From Stictocephala bisonia (taxonomy: Eukaryota; Arthropoda; Insecta; Hemiptera; Membracidae), in assembly GCA_035578905.1 (NCBI GenBank), contig JAQJVL010000679.1, positions 248,001 through 312,000 on the forward strand: a stretch of DNA of 64,000 nucleotides, written 5' to 3'. Below, one piece after another: positions 37,654-51,010 of this stretch (the stretch's first letter is position 1; every line of letters begins with the position of its first letter). Under the pieces are notes generated by a model that worked only from the letters and a program-made list of their open reading frames with translations, had not been told where the DNA came from and did no database searches. Position numbers and translations under genes: made by a program.

Positions 37654-37935
37654 GTGTCAATTGCGTTGACTTCTGTTAATAGCCTGTGGAGAAAGAAACG
37701 TTTGGAGCTTTTCGTAGTCGAAACAGCAACTTCAAATGTAGGAGGGAGGCATTTGAATTTAACTAAAGGAGGTAGTGAATTGGACCGTCTTGCAATAGGT
37801 GTGGATCAAGACTTGCATAAATGTTGTACTGTTGAATCTAAAATAGATCCACTTTCATACTTTTCTATTTTGAGGAACGGAACCGAAGTAAAACATTCGT
37901 CATTACTTAGCCCCGACGAGGGTACGAGAATATGA
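37654..37935 (+). CDS. Unrecognised 93-codon frame, doubtful
   Basis: The composition is more balanced than the surrounding A/T-rich frames, with mixed charged and polar residues. I recognise no domain, signal peptide or membrane segment. It starts in decayed satellite-like sequence (GTAATGTGATTATCACAGG lies just upstream) and could be an exon, a transposon relic or chance. Confidence 0.15.
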   Translation: MSIALTSVNSLWRKKRLELFVVETATSNVGGRHLNLTKGGSELDRLAIGVDQDLHKCCTVESKIDPLSYFSILRNGTEVKHSSLLSPDEGTRI

Positions 37936-38098
37936 AAGATGACCGCTGGATTGAGATCACATTACTTGATATCAAAGATTGATCAGATAAGACTATGATA
38001 TCAATGGATGTAGTTCAGTTTCCATACGGGCTATTACAGGTCTTGATAAGAATATCAACTAGAACAAACAAACAAAAATAGGAGTAAATTAAAGGTTG

Positions 38099-39204
38099 TC
38101 TGGTGTTGTTGTATTACATATCATATCATCATCTGTCTGGTGTTGTTGTATTACATATCATATCATCATCTGTCTGGTGTTGTTGTATTACATATCATAT
38201 CATCATATGTCTGGTGTTGTTGTATTACATATCATATTATCATCTCTCTGGTGTTGTTGTATTACATATCATATCATCATCTGTCTGGTGTTGTTGTGTT
38301 ACATATCATATCATAATCTGTCTGTTGTTGTTGTATTACATATCATATCATCATCTGACTGGTGTTGTTGTATTACATATCATATCATCATCTGTATGGT
38401 GTTGTAGTATTACATATCATATCATCATCTGTCTGTTGTTGTTGTATTATATATCATATCATCATATGTCTGGTGTTGTTGTATTACATATCATATCATC
38501 ATCTGTCTGGTGTTGTTGTATTACATATCATATCATCATCTGTCTGGTGTTGTTGTATTACATATCATATCATCATCTGTCTGGTATTGCTGTATTACCT
38601 ATCATATCATCATCTGTCTGGTGTTGTTGTGTTACATATCATATCACCATCTGTCTGTTGTTGTTGTATTACATATCATATCATCATCTGTCTGGTGTTG
38701 TTGTATTACATATCATATCATCATCTGTCTGTTGTTGTTGTTGTACTACATATCATATCATCATCTGTCTGTTGTTGTTGTATTACATATCATCATCTGT
38801 CTGTTGTTGTTGTATTACATATCATATCATCATCTGTCTGTTGTTGTTGTATTACATATCATAAATCATCTGTCTGGTGTTGTTGTATTACATATCATAT
38901 CATCATCTGTCTGGTGTTGTTTTATTACATATCATATCATCATCTGTCTGGTGTTGTTGTATTACATATCATTTCATCATCTGTCTGTTGTTGTTGTATT
39001 ACATATCATATCATCATCTGTCTGGTGTTGTTGTATTACATATCATATCATCATCTGTCTGTTGTTGTTGTATTACATATCATATCATCATCTGTCTGTT
39101 GTTGTTGTATTACATATCATAAATCATCTGTCTGGTGTTGTTGTATTACATATCATATCATCATCTGTCTGTTGTTGTTGTATTACATATCATAAATCAT
39201 CTGT
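38099..39204. repeat. 37-bp minisatellite, about 30 copies
   Basis: Unit TGTCTGGTGTTGTTGTATTA followed by CATATCATATCATCATC, with a 37-bp period. GGTGTTG and TGTTGTTG versions alternate, and some copies have small deletions. The unit contains no plus-strand stop in any phase, so three overlapping long frames (up to 277 codons) cycle through it. They are artefacts of the repeat. Confidence 0.96.
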
Positions 39205-41699
39205 CGAAACTTTTACTTTCACATAACTCAATAACAAGTTTTTAATATTTGAACAATTTCATTCTCGTACTGGTTGCTAAAGTATATAAAATAATAAGGT
39301 ACCGACAAATAATGCAGTATGTAGAAAATAAAGTCACCCTTCAGATCTTTAGTGAACTGTACTAAAAATAATCAACAATATAACTAAGGCCCTGGGTAGA
39401 CGTTGTCCAAGGGTTCTGGACACACTGGCGACAAAATACAGCGATATACAGAATATATTATTTGTGGTTACGGGATCTGGGTAAGAGAGTTTAAGACAAT
39501 CGTGTCTGGACAAAGTGACCGACCACGTCACATCTTATGTGACAAAGTGAACTGATCTTACGTTTTACACTTGAGGCGGTAAGCAGATTGGTACAAATTT
39601 GCATATTTACTATTGGTTGGTTATGATTTGTGTCGAAAGATACGGCTTCACACATTGTCTTTGGACTTAATTATGAATACTATATTTTATACAGAATAAG
39701 GAAACAGAAACAATATATGATTTGCCTTTACAAAGTAGGATAAGACTCATATTTTATGTACAATACTGACCAAGTCCTGCAATAAGTTATTCTAAATATT
39801 TATTTGATTAAATACTACACATTTTAGCAATGAACATAAATCAGAAAGTATTCGAATTGGACTTTGACAGAAATCTCAATTAAACATCAAACCCACAATC
39901 AAAGGAGAGTGGGTTTGGATGGTTTTAGAGTACTGTACTTCAAACTTCAGCAATCTAATGCGGTGTCAGGGCTACGCTCAAAGACACCTTACCGTATATT
40001 GAGAGAATCGAATTGTGGTTCTCTTCTCTCCATCCACGGGTACGGGGAAGGTTATATATTTATACAGTTTTCCTTATGCGTAAAATAGTAGGAAGAATTT
40101 TTTTATCAATTAAATAGAAAAGAAAAGTAAACTCTGTTAGTTAATCATAAAATGAAAATAAACCTTTTAATGCTTTTAATACACGGTAAAATGTAGGCCT
40201 ATTGTTTTAATTAACTTGGGTTTTTAATGATTTGTTTTATCAAAACAATATTTAAAATATTAAGAACTATAAAAATTAAATTGTTAATTATAACAATATT
40301 TTTTATATTTTGCTATATGTTTTGGATATTTAGTGTGTAAAATGTAAGTTTTTAGTTTAATCATGTAATTTGTTTTTATATTTTCACTATCTTTTGTAAA
40401 AAATAAAACATACACAAGACTATCTTCATACCTTTGTGTTTTTAAATTGAAGTTAAAATGACAGTTTAGGGAAAGCTACGAAAATATAAAACTATTTTAA
40501 ATAACTAATAAAAATGTGAGAAAAATTAATACAAATGTTTCCATTTAAATACTGCTATAAATGATACTATTAACCACGTTATAGATACAGTTTTAAGAAA
40601 GATCTGTACACCCACGTAACACCTGCTCATTACATAAATACTGAATCAGCTGTTGTCCCAGAACCAGCACATCCCACTACTGATATTTCAATATTAAGTA
40701 TATAAAATTAGTATTCTTAGTTTGTTTTGTGAAAGTTTTGAAAATTTAAAGATGAAATTTGATATATCCAATGAGTTGTTCATTCAATTTGTATGAAAGT
40801 TACCTAAATGCAGTATGACATTTCAATTTAAACAACTACCAACTATCCTTCAGGCTTGAATTAAAATCCCTCTGTCATTTAAGAGACGAACGTGGGTGTC
40901 CAATGTTTCATCACGTAGCAAGCTGTTTTTAATGTCTATTATAACTGTATCGTATTAACTAATGATTTTATGGAACTTTACATTAAATTTATTAAACGTC
41001 TTCTATTTTTAAACTAGCGGTCTCCCCGACCCCGATTTAAACGCGTGGGTCCCCTTATATTGCTCCCTTATTTTTCTATTGGCTAATAATTGATAGTAAC
41101 ATATTATAGTGATTATTGATAAGATATAGAATGCATTTAGATCAGAAGTAGGAGGAGAGATTGTAAACATTAATTTTAATATTAATATTTAGCTCAAATT
41201 CAAATATAACAATTATGACTTAAGTTATCTAATATACGTAACAAAATTAATCAATTTCCTTCTACACACAGTTATTTTATTTATTTATGCAAATATTACT
41301 ATAAAAATAGAGTATCAATCTGGGTTTATAACAAGATCTTTAAGATATTAAGAATTGTTGTTATTATTTAAGTGTTTATAAGACTATAATTTAAGTTAAG
41401 AATTATTGAATACTTGTGATAAATCGGTTTGCTACTGTGGTACAAGGGGCATTGTTATTATTATTGAAAAGGAAATAAGAAAAATATATTTTGAACTACA
41501 CAAACTAAGAGTTACGTTTAAAAAGGAACATACGAATGTGCAAAACAAGTAAATATATTTTAAGCTTTCACTTTGAACTGTTCTTGATTTTTTAAATTTA
41601 TATTTATAGTCATTAATATATTTTCTTCAACATATGAACATATTAAACATCTTTAGTAGTCTTTCCCCATGATCTATCAAATATTAGAGCTCCAAGACA
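39205..41699. other. AT-rich region with possible LINE scrap
   Basis: Around 41010-41060, AAACTAGCGGTCTCCCCGACC and GCGTGGGTCCCC resemble the reverse complement of insect RTE/CR1-type LINE ends. The 74-codon frame at 39864-40088 has balanced composition but no recognisable domain. Nothing else seen. Confidence 0.35.
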
Positions 41700-41910
41700 T
41701 ATTAGTGCCAACCCTCTCATATACGTACATTACCACAGACCCACCCGCCCACCCATTCAAGAACATTGGCACTGACCCACATGGTTACCCATACACGTAC
41801 ATTGGCACTGACCCACCCACCCATCCATACACGTACATTGGCATCACAATACCACTGTACGTGTATGGGCGGGCGGCTGGGTAAATACCACTGTACGTGT
41901 ATGGCCAGGC
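41700..41910. repeat. 36-bp minisatellite, short array with orientation switch
   Basis: Forward units (GACCCACCCGCCCACCCAT, TACACGTACATTGGCA) run to about 41844. The next units are reversed (ACCACTGTACGTGTATGGGC). Same family as the 28, 46, 47 and 58-kb arrays. Confidence 0.88.
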
Positions 41911-42120
41911 TCATACTGTTTTTCATGTAATATTTATGTAATTTTATGTTAAGCAGATTACATAAAAATTCTGCTCATGATACCAATACTCACTCATTAT
42001 AGTCGGATTAATGCTCCTCCCCTCGTTCCCACACAAGTGAGGGGTTCAAAGATATCGAGGGGATTGGGATGTGAGGAGCCTTCCAACAGTTTGGCCTACC
42101 TATAATCTTGTAAAAGCTGC

Positions 42121-45100
42121 CTACATACGTAACTTGCAAACAGGAGGGTAGATGGAATTCAATATGTCCTCATTGCCTACCAAGTAACTTGCAGACACAA
42201 GGGTTGGATAAAATACGTTATGTCCTCATGGTTTACCAAGTAACTTGCAGGCACAAGGGGTGGATAGAATACGTTATGTCCTAATGGTCTACCACGTAAC
42301 TTGTGAACAGGAGGGGTGGATAGAATACGTTATGTCCTCATCGTCTACCACGTAACTTGTGAACAGGAGGGGTGGATAGAATACGTTATGTCCTCATGGT
42401 CTACCACGTAACTTGTGAACAGGAGGGGTGGATAGAATACGTTATGTCCTCATGGTCTACCACGTAACTTGTGAACAGGAGGGGTGGATAGAATACGTTA
42501 TGTCCTCATGGTCTACCACGTAACTTGTGAACAGCAGGAGTGGATAGAATACGTTATGTCCTTATGGTCTACCACGTAACTTGTGAACAGGAGGAGTGGA
42601 TAGAATACGTTATGTCCCCATGGTCTACCACGTAACTTGTGAACAAGAGGGGTGGATAGAATACGTTATGTCCTCATGGTCTACCACGTAACTTGTGAAC
42701 AGGAGGGGTGGATAGAATACGTTATGTCCTCATGGTCTACCACGTAACTTGTAAACACGAGGGGTGGATAGAATACGTTATGTCCTCATGGTTTACCAAG
42801 TAACTTGCAGGCACAAGGGGTGGATAGAATACGTTATGTCCTAATGGTCTACCACGTAACTTGCAGACAGGAGGGGTGGATAGAATACGTTATGTCCACA
42901 TGGCCTACCAAGTAACTTGCAGACACGAGGGGTGGATAGAATACGTTATGGCCTCATGGTCTACCAAGTAACTTGCAGATACGAGAACTTGCAGATACGA
43001 GGGGTGGATGAAATACGTTATGTCCTCATTGTCTACCAAGTAACTTGCAGGTATGAGGGGTGCATGGAATACGTTATGTCCTCATGGTCTATCAAGTAAC
43101 TTGCAGATAGGAGGGGTGGATAGAATACGTTATGTCCTAATGGTCTACCACGTAACTTGCAGACAGGAGGGATGGATAGAATTCGTTATGTCCACATGGC
43201 CTACCAAGTAACTTGCAGACACGAGGGGTGGATAGAATACGTTATGGCCTCATGGTCTACGAAGTAACTTGCAGATACGAGGGGTGGATGAAATACGTTA
43301 TGTCCTCATGGTCTACCAAGTAACTTGCAGGTATGAGGGGTGCATGGAATACGTTATGTCCTCATGGTTTATCAAGTAACTTGGAAACCGGAGGCGTGGA
43401 TAGAATACGTTATGTCCTCATGGTCTACCAAGTAACTTGCAGACACGAGGGGTGGATGGAATACGTTATGTTCTCATGGTCTACCAAGTAACTTGCAGGT
43501 ATGAGGGGTGCATGGCATACGTTATGTCCTCATGGTCTATCAAGTAACTTGCAGACAGGAGGGGTGGATAGAATACGTTATGTCCTAATGGTCTACCACG
43601 TAACTTGCAGACAGGAGGGATGGATAGAATACGTTATGTCCACATGGCCTACCAAGTAACTTGCAGACACGAGGGGTGGATAGAATACGTTATGGCCTCA
43701 TGGTCTACGAAGTAACTTGCAGATACGAGGGGTGGATGGAATACGTTATGTCCTCATGGTCTACCAAGTAACTTGCAGGTATGAGGGGTGCATGGAATAC
43801 GTTATGTCCTCATGGTCTATCAAGTAACTTGCAGACACGAGGGGTGGACAGAATACGTTATGTCCTCATGGTCTACCAAGTAACTTGCAGACACGAGGGG
43901 TGGATGGAATACGTTATGTCCTCATGGTCTACCAAGTAACTTGCAGACACGAGGAGTGGATATAATACGTTATGTCCTCATGGTCTACCAAGTAATTTGC
44001 AGACACGGAGAGTGGATAGAATACGTTATGTCCTCATGGTCTACCAAGTAACTTGCAGACACGAGGGGTGGATAGAATACGGTATGGCCTCATAGTCTAC
44101 CAAGTAACTTGGAGACACAAGGGGTGGTGGTATACGTTATGTCCTCATGGTCTACCAAGTAAGTTGGAGACACAAGGGGGGGATAGAATACGTTATGTCC
44201 TCATGGTCTACCACGTAACTTGTGAACAGAAGGGGTGGATAGAATACGTTATGTCCTCATGGTCTACCACGTAACTTGTGAACAGGAGGGGTGGATAGAA
44301 TACGTTATGTCCTCATGGTTTACCAAGTAACTTGCAGGCACAAGGGGTGGATAGAATACGTTATGTCCTAATGGTCTACCACGTAACTTGCAGACAGGAG
44401 GGGTGGATAGAATACGTTATGTCCACATGGCCTACCAAGTAACTTGCAGATACGGGGGGTGGATGAAATACGTTATGTCCTCATGGTCTACCAAATAACT
44501 TGCAGGTATGAGGGGTGCATGGAATACGTTATGTCCTCATGGTCTATCAAGTAACTTGCAGACAGGAGGGGTGGATAGAATATGTTGTGTCTTCATGGTC
44601 TACCAATTAACTTGCAGACACGAGGGGTGGATGGAATACGTTATGTCCTCATGGTCTACCAAGTAACTTGCAGGTATGAGGGGTGCATTGAATACGTTAT
44701 GTCCTCATGGTCTATCAAGTAACTTGCAGAGAGGTGGGGTGGATAGAATACGTTATGTCCTCATGGTCTACGAAGTAACTTGCAGACACGAGGGGTGGAT
44801 GGAATACGTTATGTCCTCATGGTCTACCAAGTAACTTGCAGACAGGAGGGGTGGATAGAATACGTTATGTCCTCATGGTCTACCAAGTAACTTGCAGACA
44901 CGAGGAGTGGATATAATACGTTATGTCCTCATGGTCTACCAAGTAATTTGCAGACATGGAGAGTGGATAGAATATGTTATGTCCTCATGGTCTACCAAGT
45001 AACTTGCAGACACGAGGGGTGGATAGAATACGTTATGGCCTCATGGTCTACCAAGTAACTTGGAGACACAAGGTGTGGTGGTATACGTTATGTCCTCATG

Positions 45101-45405
45101 GTCTACCAAGTAACTTGGAGACACAAGGGGGGGATAGAATACGTTATGTCCTCATGGTATACCAAGGTAACTTGGAGACAGGAGGGGTGGATAGAATACG
45201 TTATGTCCTCAAGTTCTACCAAGTAATTTGCAAACAGGAGGGTTGGATGGAATACGTTATATCCTCATGGTCTACCAAGTAATTTGCAAACAGGAGGGTT
45301 GGATAGAATACGTTATATCCTCATGGTCTACCAATTAACTTGCAGACAGGAGGGGTGGATAGAATACGTTATGTCCTCATTTTTTACCAAGTAACTTTCC
45401 TCTTT
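42121..45405. repeat. 56-bp minisatellite, about 58 copies
   Basis: Unit GAGGGGTGGATAGAATACGT, TATGTCCTCATGGTCTACCA, (A/C)GTAACTTG(C/T)(A/G)(G/A)A, with a 56-bp period (TAACTTG at 42241 and 42297). This is the largest array in the window. Subtypes (GTGAACAGG, GCAGACACG, GCAGGTATG, GGAGACACA) recur in ordered blocks around 42900-43400, 43500-43850 and 44400-45000, so multi-unit blocks were duplicated. Plus-strand frames are interrupted. Confidence 0.97.
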
Positions 45406-45965
45406 TTAATACTTTTAAATTATTTATAGGAATGTTAGTTGCATGAAGTTAACGTTACAGACAAAATATTTATGAAATTACATTGTATTAAAGTGCTATG
45501 AATTATAAATACGTCCTGTTTGTTATACGGAGTCTTGGAGTTTGTACAAATAATTGATACATAACCTAAAAAACTTGTCAAATCTAATACTTAATCACAA
45601 TTAAGAACATTTCTATTAAACTCGTTAAGAATGGTAAATTATACGTTTTTGAGACTAAAGTTTTACACAGAAGATTTGCAAAGTGAATACAAATATTTTC
45701 AACCATTGTATCTCGGAATAGTCAGTACAATGATATTAAATGTAAGTGAAGGTCTCTGAGGAGTGACAAAGTGTCAGGTTCTGCCCTGAGACAGTAATCA
45801 TGTTATCACTCCTGGCAACCCTTAACACCGCATATCTCCCAACCTTACAACAAGAAATTTTAAAATTCAACACAGATGTTCTTTTATTAGTAAATACCAT
45901 TTTAAAGTATAATTATAAATCCATAAACTTAACTTTGAGATGGCATACAATCATGCTCTCTTAAA
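45406..45965. other. AT-rich spacer
   Basis: Contains a short less AT-rich stretch (45740-45830, GTGTCAGGTTCTGCCC and ATCACTCCTGGCAACC) that may be a remnant of the 133-bp satellite family. No gene seen. Confidence 0.4.
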
Positions 45966-46605
45966 GAGGACCCACCTACCCGCCCATACACGTACTATTA
46001 CAATGACCCACCCACCCGCCCATACACGTACTATTAAATTGACCCACCTACCCGCCCATACACGTACTATTACATTGACCCACCCACCCGCCCATACACG
46101 TACTATTAAATTGGTTCAATACCACTGTACGTATTTGGGCGGGCTATTGGGTGAATACCACTGTACGCGTTGGAGCGGGCGGTTGCTTCAATACCTCTGT
46201 GCGTGTTTGGGTGGGCTATTGGGTCAATACCACTGTTCATGTTGGAGCGGGCGGTTGCTTCAATACCTCTGTGCGTGTTTGGGCGGGCTATTGGGTGAAT
46301 ACCACTGTACGTGTTGGAGCGGGTGGTTGGTTCAATACCTCTGTGCGTGTTTGGGCGGGCTATTGGGTCAATACCACTGTACGTGTTGGAGTGGGAGGGA
46401 GGGCCACTACCACTCTACGTGTCGGGGTGGGTGTGAGGGCCACTACCACTGTACGTGTCGGGGTGGGTGTGAGGGCCACTACCACTGTACGTGTCGGGGT
46501 GGGTGTGAGGGCCACTACCACTGTACGTGTCGGGGTGGGTGTGAGGGCCACTACCACTGTACGTGTCGGGGTGGGTGTGAGGGCCACTACCACTGTATGT
46601 TCTTA
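45966..46605. repeat. 36-bp minisatellite with head-to-head switch near 46112
   Basis: Four forward units (CCCGCCCATACACGTACTATTA) are followed at about 46112 by reverse units (ACCACTGTACGT, TTGGGCGGGCTATTGGGT). These alternate as a 72-bp two-unit pattern, then become a uniform 36-bp run (GTGAGGGCCACTACCACTGT) at 46420-46600. The open frames here are repeat by-products. Confidence 0.92.
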
Positions 46606-46959
46606 AGCTATCTAAACTACAGAAACGTAAACTACCTTAACCGAGAAAAGAGATATTTGAACTAAGTTTTCAAGACACTCAACGTTAGTCTTTCTGAATA
46701 AAGATTAGAAATTATAAAGTACTTGGGGTGGGGGGGTGTACAATATTGCTAACATAACGAACAATTCAATATTAGATCTAATCCCGTATTGTATCTAATA
46801 TTGAAGATAACTGACAAGGTACTAGCCCTGTAATCGTATTGCAAGGGAGAGAAAGAACAACTCGACCTAACTTGACACACATCACCGCACTATTGGATGT
46901 GACATTGGCTGTGAAGATATAATCACATCATGTCACTAACCTATATTAACATACATGTA

Positions 46960-47118
46960 AGGTACAGTGGTGTTGACCCACCCGCCCTCCCATACACGCA
47001 CAGTGGTATTGACCCACTCGCCCACCCATACACGCACAGTGGTATTGACCGACTCGCCCACCCATACACGTACAGTGGTATTGACCCACTTGCCCACCCA
47101 TACTCGTACAGTGGTATT
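46960..47118 (+). repeat. 36-bp minisatellite, about 4 copies
   Basis: Forward units of CAGTGGTATTGACCCACTCG and CCCACCCATACACGCA, directly followed by an AT-rich (TA)n stretch and an A run at 47171-47188. Confidence 0.9.
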
Positions 47119-50100
47119 TAAAAAAATATATATATATTTTTAAATGTTTAGTATATATATCGTATATACTAAAAAAAAAAAAAAAAAACAAATAATATTT
47201 TAACGTTTAACAAAGTAACTACAACTAGGCCTATTTTATATATATATATATATATATTATATCCTAATCATGATCAATTATAAAAGCCACATCGAAAAGA
47301 ACATCTCAAGATTCTACACAGGAATGCTGGAGGCGTGAACAAAGAAAAAAAAACTTTAAATGAAAACTATTAAAAATTAAGAAGATAAGTATGTAATTTA
47401 TATTAAACATGCAAATTTACGAAGAAAATACTTCAAAATAACATCTATGAAAGATATAATATCTATATTTAAAAAATACAGTTATTGGGAAGGCAGTCCA
47501 TTAATGAACCAATGACAATTTGTCAAACACTGCAGTTTAATAATATTGATAAAAACAAATCATGGTGTATTACATCCAGAACTCTTTTTACTACGAGAAA
47601 GTCCTTTAGGGAGTCCATACTGTTTCCTGTTATTAAAACACCGTTAACATCACCAGTGTTGAAAGCGCGAGGGATTCCCTTCTGATGACGTTCTCGATCA
47701 ATCTTACATGCTCCTAACTAACGTTTGTTTGACCAACACTGACATAATAATCAAGTTTAATGCTTCATCAATAAAACATATTTGGTGACTATATAAAAAA
47801 AATGGTGCTCTTCTAGTTATATTTTTTTCTTTCTTAGCATGACATTGATGTAACATCTTCAAATGCACTTTATATAATATTCAATCCGAAATTATCTTTT
47901 AAATGTAGATATTACATAACGGGGTCTCTTTTAAACGTTTTCTATTAATATTTTTCAAGTAATAATTGAATTATTTAATAAAATAAAGCTGTTACTATAG
48001 TACGTAAATATGTTTATGGCGGTATAAAATAAATAAACAGGAAAATAATAAACATAGAAAAGTATTTAACAGTATTATCAAATTTTAATAAATATAATGA
48101 ATTATTACAATTATTAAAATTATTACAATAGTTGTAAAATAGATGTTAGTTAAATAATTTTTTAATATATTGTATATGAAATTTAATAAGGTAGGTTTAT
48201 TTTGTTTACCTGCAGGATTTTGCATGTGTATTTTTGATAGTAAAACACACAATATTAGACAAGCAGTGTTTCTGTTCTCCACTACTTTAAAAGTTTATTT
48301 ACTATGACGATTTTTTAAACTTATATAAAATTATATGTATTAAAAAAAAAAAAATTTGAACATGAAATCATACAAACAATTAAACTGACTAGCAGCTCCG
48401 AATGGTAGAATACCTGCTGCGTTATACTGCAGAATGCAAGCTTTCTCTATTTATTTCCTCTACAGTATAGTTACGTAATATCCAAGTAAATAAGTTATTT
48501 TTGTTGACTGTTATTTCTTCTGAGTAACGGGATAACAATTTAATTAATAATATAGTTATATTAGTAATATAATATAATAATATTTTCATTAAAATAACAA
48601 CCTAATTGTTTTGGAATATAATAAAGGTATAAAATTATAAATAGAATCACCAAATTAAGATGTATGGAAAAAGGTTTTTCTCACTACCAAATATTTGAAT
48701 TACTATTTTAGGTTGAAAAGAAAAATAATAATAATGCAGTATATTGCAGTACAGTCCTTATATTTTATGATCTTAAAAATCCCTTTGTACAGATACTTCA
48801 CCTACAGGTATCTGTGTACAGGTACAATATTTGTACCAGTTATCCACCACATTTGATTATATAACTCAATTAATGGGATCGTAACAGAGTTCATTATTAC
48901 TTGTTGATAATTCAAGGTAATGGAAAATAGCAAGTCGAGGGGGAGTCAAACACTGGCAATAAACAGCAACCCCCATTAGCAGGTGACAGGTTCTAATTTA
49001 GGGTAGCTATTTCTGCTTAGCTTGGCTTTATTCACCTTACTCTGCTAAAACCCCATCTTGCATTAATTATTTGTTTCCAAAAAGAGTACTTTGAAATGGA
49101 CTACTATAACAAACCATATGCATTAGCATTTGCTATACAATATAAAACGTCAAATACATAATGGAATAGTATATCTTTGTAAAATAAACCAATTACATAC
49201 ACTTAAATCATGAAAAAGTGTATCTAAGTTGCTAAATATAATTGCATTTTGTTATAAAACTAGAGACGTTCCTTTAAAAATACAACCCCACTAGTTTTTA
49301 CTATGCCAACGATTCTATTTTTCTTTAAATTTAGATTTCTTTAAATTTGATAACATTTAAAAATATATCAAAAAATAATGTTTATTAGATCAAACATATA
49401 TTTTTTCACTTAATATGATACAGAACCTCTTTCTCAACATAATTTATAAACATTAAGGCATGAACTACCTTAATAGATCGGACTCTCTAAGAAAGAGATC
49501 GGCCTCTCTTTAAAAATAAAAATAAAATAAATGTATTATTTCTTATATAATCCACCTTCTGAACTACAAACCCCCAGTCTAGTGATTTTACAAATTGCCT
49601 TTGAAAGACTGAATACCATAAAACATATAAACGTACAAATAGATTCATATATTCTATTTATGAACTGAAACACTAATTTATATAACATAGTCTTTTTCTT
49701 TTCATATTTTTCTATCTAACAACCAGAAAATATTATGTAATTGCATATTACAGTTGAGTCATATAATTATTATTTTAACTTGGACAAAAGTTTACATTTT
49801 ACCATGGATTCCTTGTTCTTTGGTATAAATGAATCATAAAATGACGCCCCTTGTTAAACTTTATCACTAAACCCCTTTTTAACGCAACTCTACGCCATCC
49901 CTCATCCCTGAAGTCACTGTTCACAAAGAATCATGCTGGTATATTTAGACGATGCGTTTCCTGAACCAAATTATGGTTAAATTATAATATATTTTGGTAA
50001 ACCAAGTTAAATTTATAATTAATGTCAGCGAAGGCATGTGTAATGAGAATGTCACCTGTCTACCAAACTATGCACATACTCACAGTGTTTCGAGGTCAGA

Positions 50101-50206
50101 CACGAAAATGGTAAAAAACACTTTTTGTTTAAAATTTGCCTCAAACATATAACTTAATAATCACTTATTTTTATAAAACAAATAAAATTTAAACATACAA
50201 AAACAT
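47119..50206. other. AT-rich region, no gene recognised
   Basis: Holds (TA)n at about 47238-47257, A runs, and a 66-codon frame at 47485-47685 without any recognisable domain. No RNA gene seen. Confidence 0.5.
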
Positions 50207-50373
50207 AACAAGAACAAAAATAGAGGCATTTATAAGATAAACTGTTCTGATTGTTGAAAGTTTTACGTTGGCCAAACAGGCCATTATTTTAAAAAACGTT
50301 TTATATGAACATCTTCCTAAATCATCAACAAGTCAGAAATCTAAAGTTGCTGAACATTTAATTTCCAACAGAC

Positions 50374-50602
50374 ATAATATTGACAGTTAATGTTATAAGA
50401 CGTAATAAATACTCCAGTAAATAATTTTTTAATTTCGTTAGGCCTTCCGGTAACAAAGTTACCATCTTCAGACACATAACTTTGTTTCCGAAAGGCCTAA
50501 CGAAATTTAAAAAATGTTTACTGGAGTCTTTGTTACATATTATAACATTAAATTATATATCCAGTAAGAAACGAGCTTGAAAAAATGATAATATTGACAG
50601 TT
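50374..50602. mobile_element. Palindromic insertion with 15-bp direct repeats inside the Penelope fragment
   Basis: ATAATATTGACAGTT occurs at 50374-50388 and again at 50588-50602, bracketing foreign DNA that splits the endonuclease frame. The inserted DNA starts with a palindrome (50387-50552, TTAATGTTATAA... to ...TTATAACATTAA) with about 60-bp arms including CGTTAGGCCTT / AAGGCCTAACG. A 35-bp tail then leads to the second direct repeat. The long duplication points to a staggered nick, as in target-primed insertion. Confidence 0.8.
50433..50471 (-). ncRNA. Hammerhead-like motif at the palindrome centre
   Basis: On the minus strand CTGAAGA is followed by TGGTAACTTTGTTACC, a short hairpin, then GGAAGGCCTAACGAAAT. 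The core order (CUGANGA, hairpin, GAAA) is loosely hammerhead-like, but the segment between hairpin and GAAA is too long for the classic fold. Weak. Confidence 0.2.
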
Positions 50603-50866
50603 TAGTAAACAATTTATAAGTTTTATATAAATGCAATAAATCACATTTTATGACTACAATAGAAGAACTTCATATCTAAAATGCTTTCAAATCTGATCCA
50701 AATAATATTTTGAATGAGAAATTAATATACAAGTCAAACGTACTATTCAACCGAATAAACAACATGCAGTCAAAAAGGAAGAACATTAATATAGTTAAAG
50801 TCCAAGGTCAACAAGTGGGAGTAGGGTAACATGTTTGAGTTCGTTTCCTGCTGGATTGTTATCCTT

Positions 50867-50914
50867 TGCCGGCGATAGATACCAGTCATCAGTTGGTATC
50901 TATCGCCGGCCGGC
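50867..50914. other. Strong hairpin, 16-bp perfect stem
   Basis: CCGGCGATAGATACCA (50869-50884) and TGGTATCTATCGCCGG (50894-50909) enclose a 9-base loop. It is followed by a second CCGGC. It lies between the Penelope C-terminal coding remnant and the hammerhead-like motif, the position of the element's 3' untranslated or terminal-repeat region. Its role is unknown. Confidence 0.9.
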
Positions 50915-51010
50915 AAATGTGTTGTATGCACTCGTGTTTTAATGTGTTTAAATGTTTGAATGTTTTATAAGTTTAGTGTTTAATGTTTTAAACAGTGACG
51001 TTTTTGGAAG

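Larger units (their letters stand above)
50207..50760 (+). pseudogene. Penelope-like element, GIY-YIG endonuclease C-terminal fragment
   Basis: From about 50222 one frame reads GIYKINCSDC, a stop, then KFYVGQTG, the GIY-YIG signature. After a frameshift the next frame reads EHLPKSSTSQKSKVAEHLIS and NRHNID. After a roughly 200-bp insertion the protein resumes (about 50588-50750) with LVNNL, KSHFMTTIEELHI and SDPNNILNEK. These are hallmarks of the C-terminal endonuclease of Penelope-like retroelements, which nicks target DNA for target-primed reverse transcription. The reverse transcriptase part is missing. Several stops, a frameshift and the insertion make it a dead copy. Confidence 0.85.

Noticed and set aside
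38096..39226. Several overlapping plus-strand proteins of 238-277 residues
   Set aside because: All three phases of a 37-bp repeat lacking stop codons are open; the frames are arithmetic by-products.
42121..45405. CRISPR-like array
   Set aside because: Whole units repeat with no unique spacers, and the host is eukaryotic. This is a minisatellite.
46151..46665. 151- and 241-residue repeat proteins
   Set aside because: Overlapping frames over 36-bp minisatellite units on both strands, with no unique domain.
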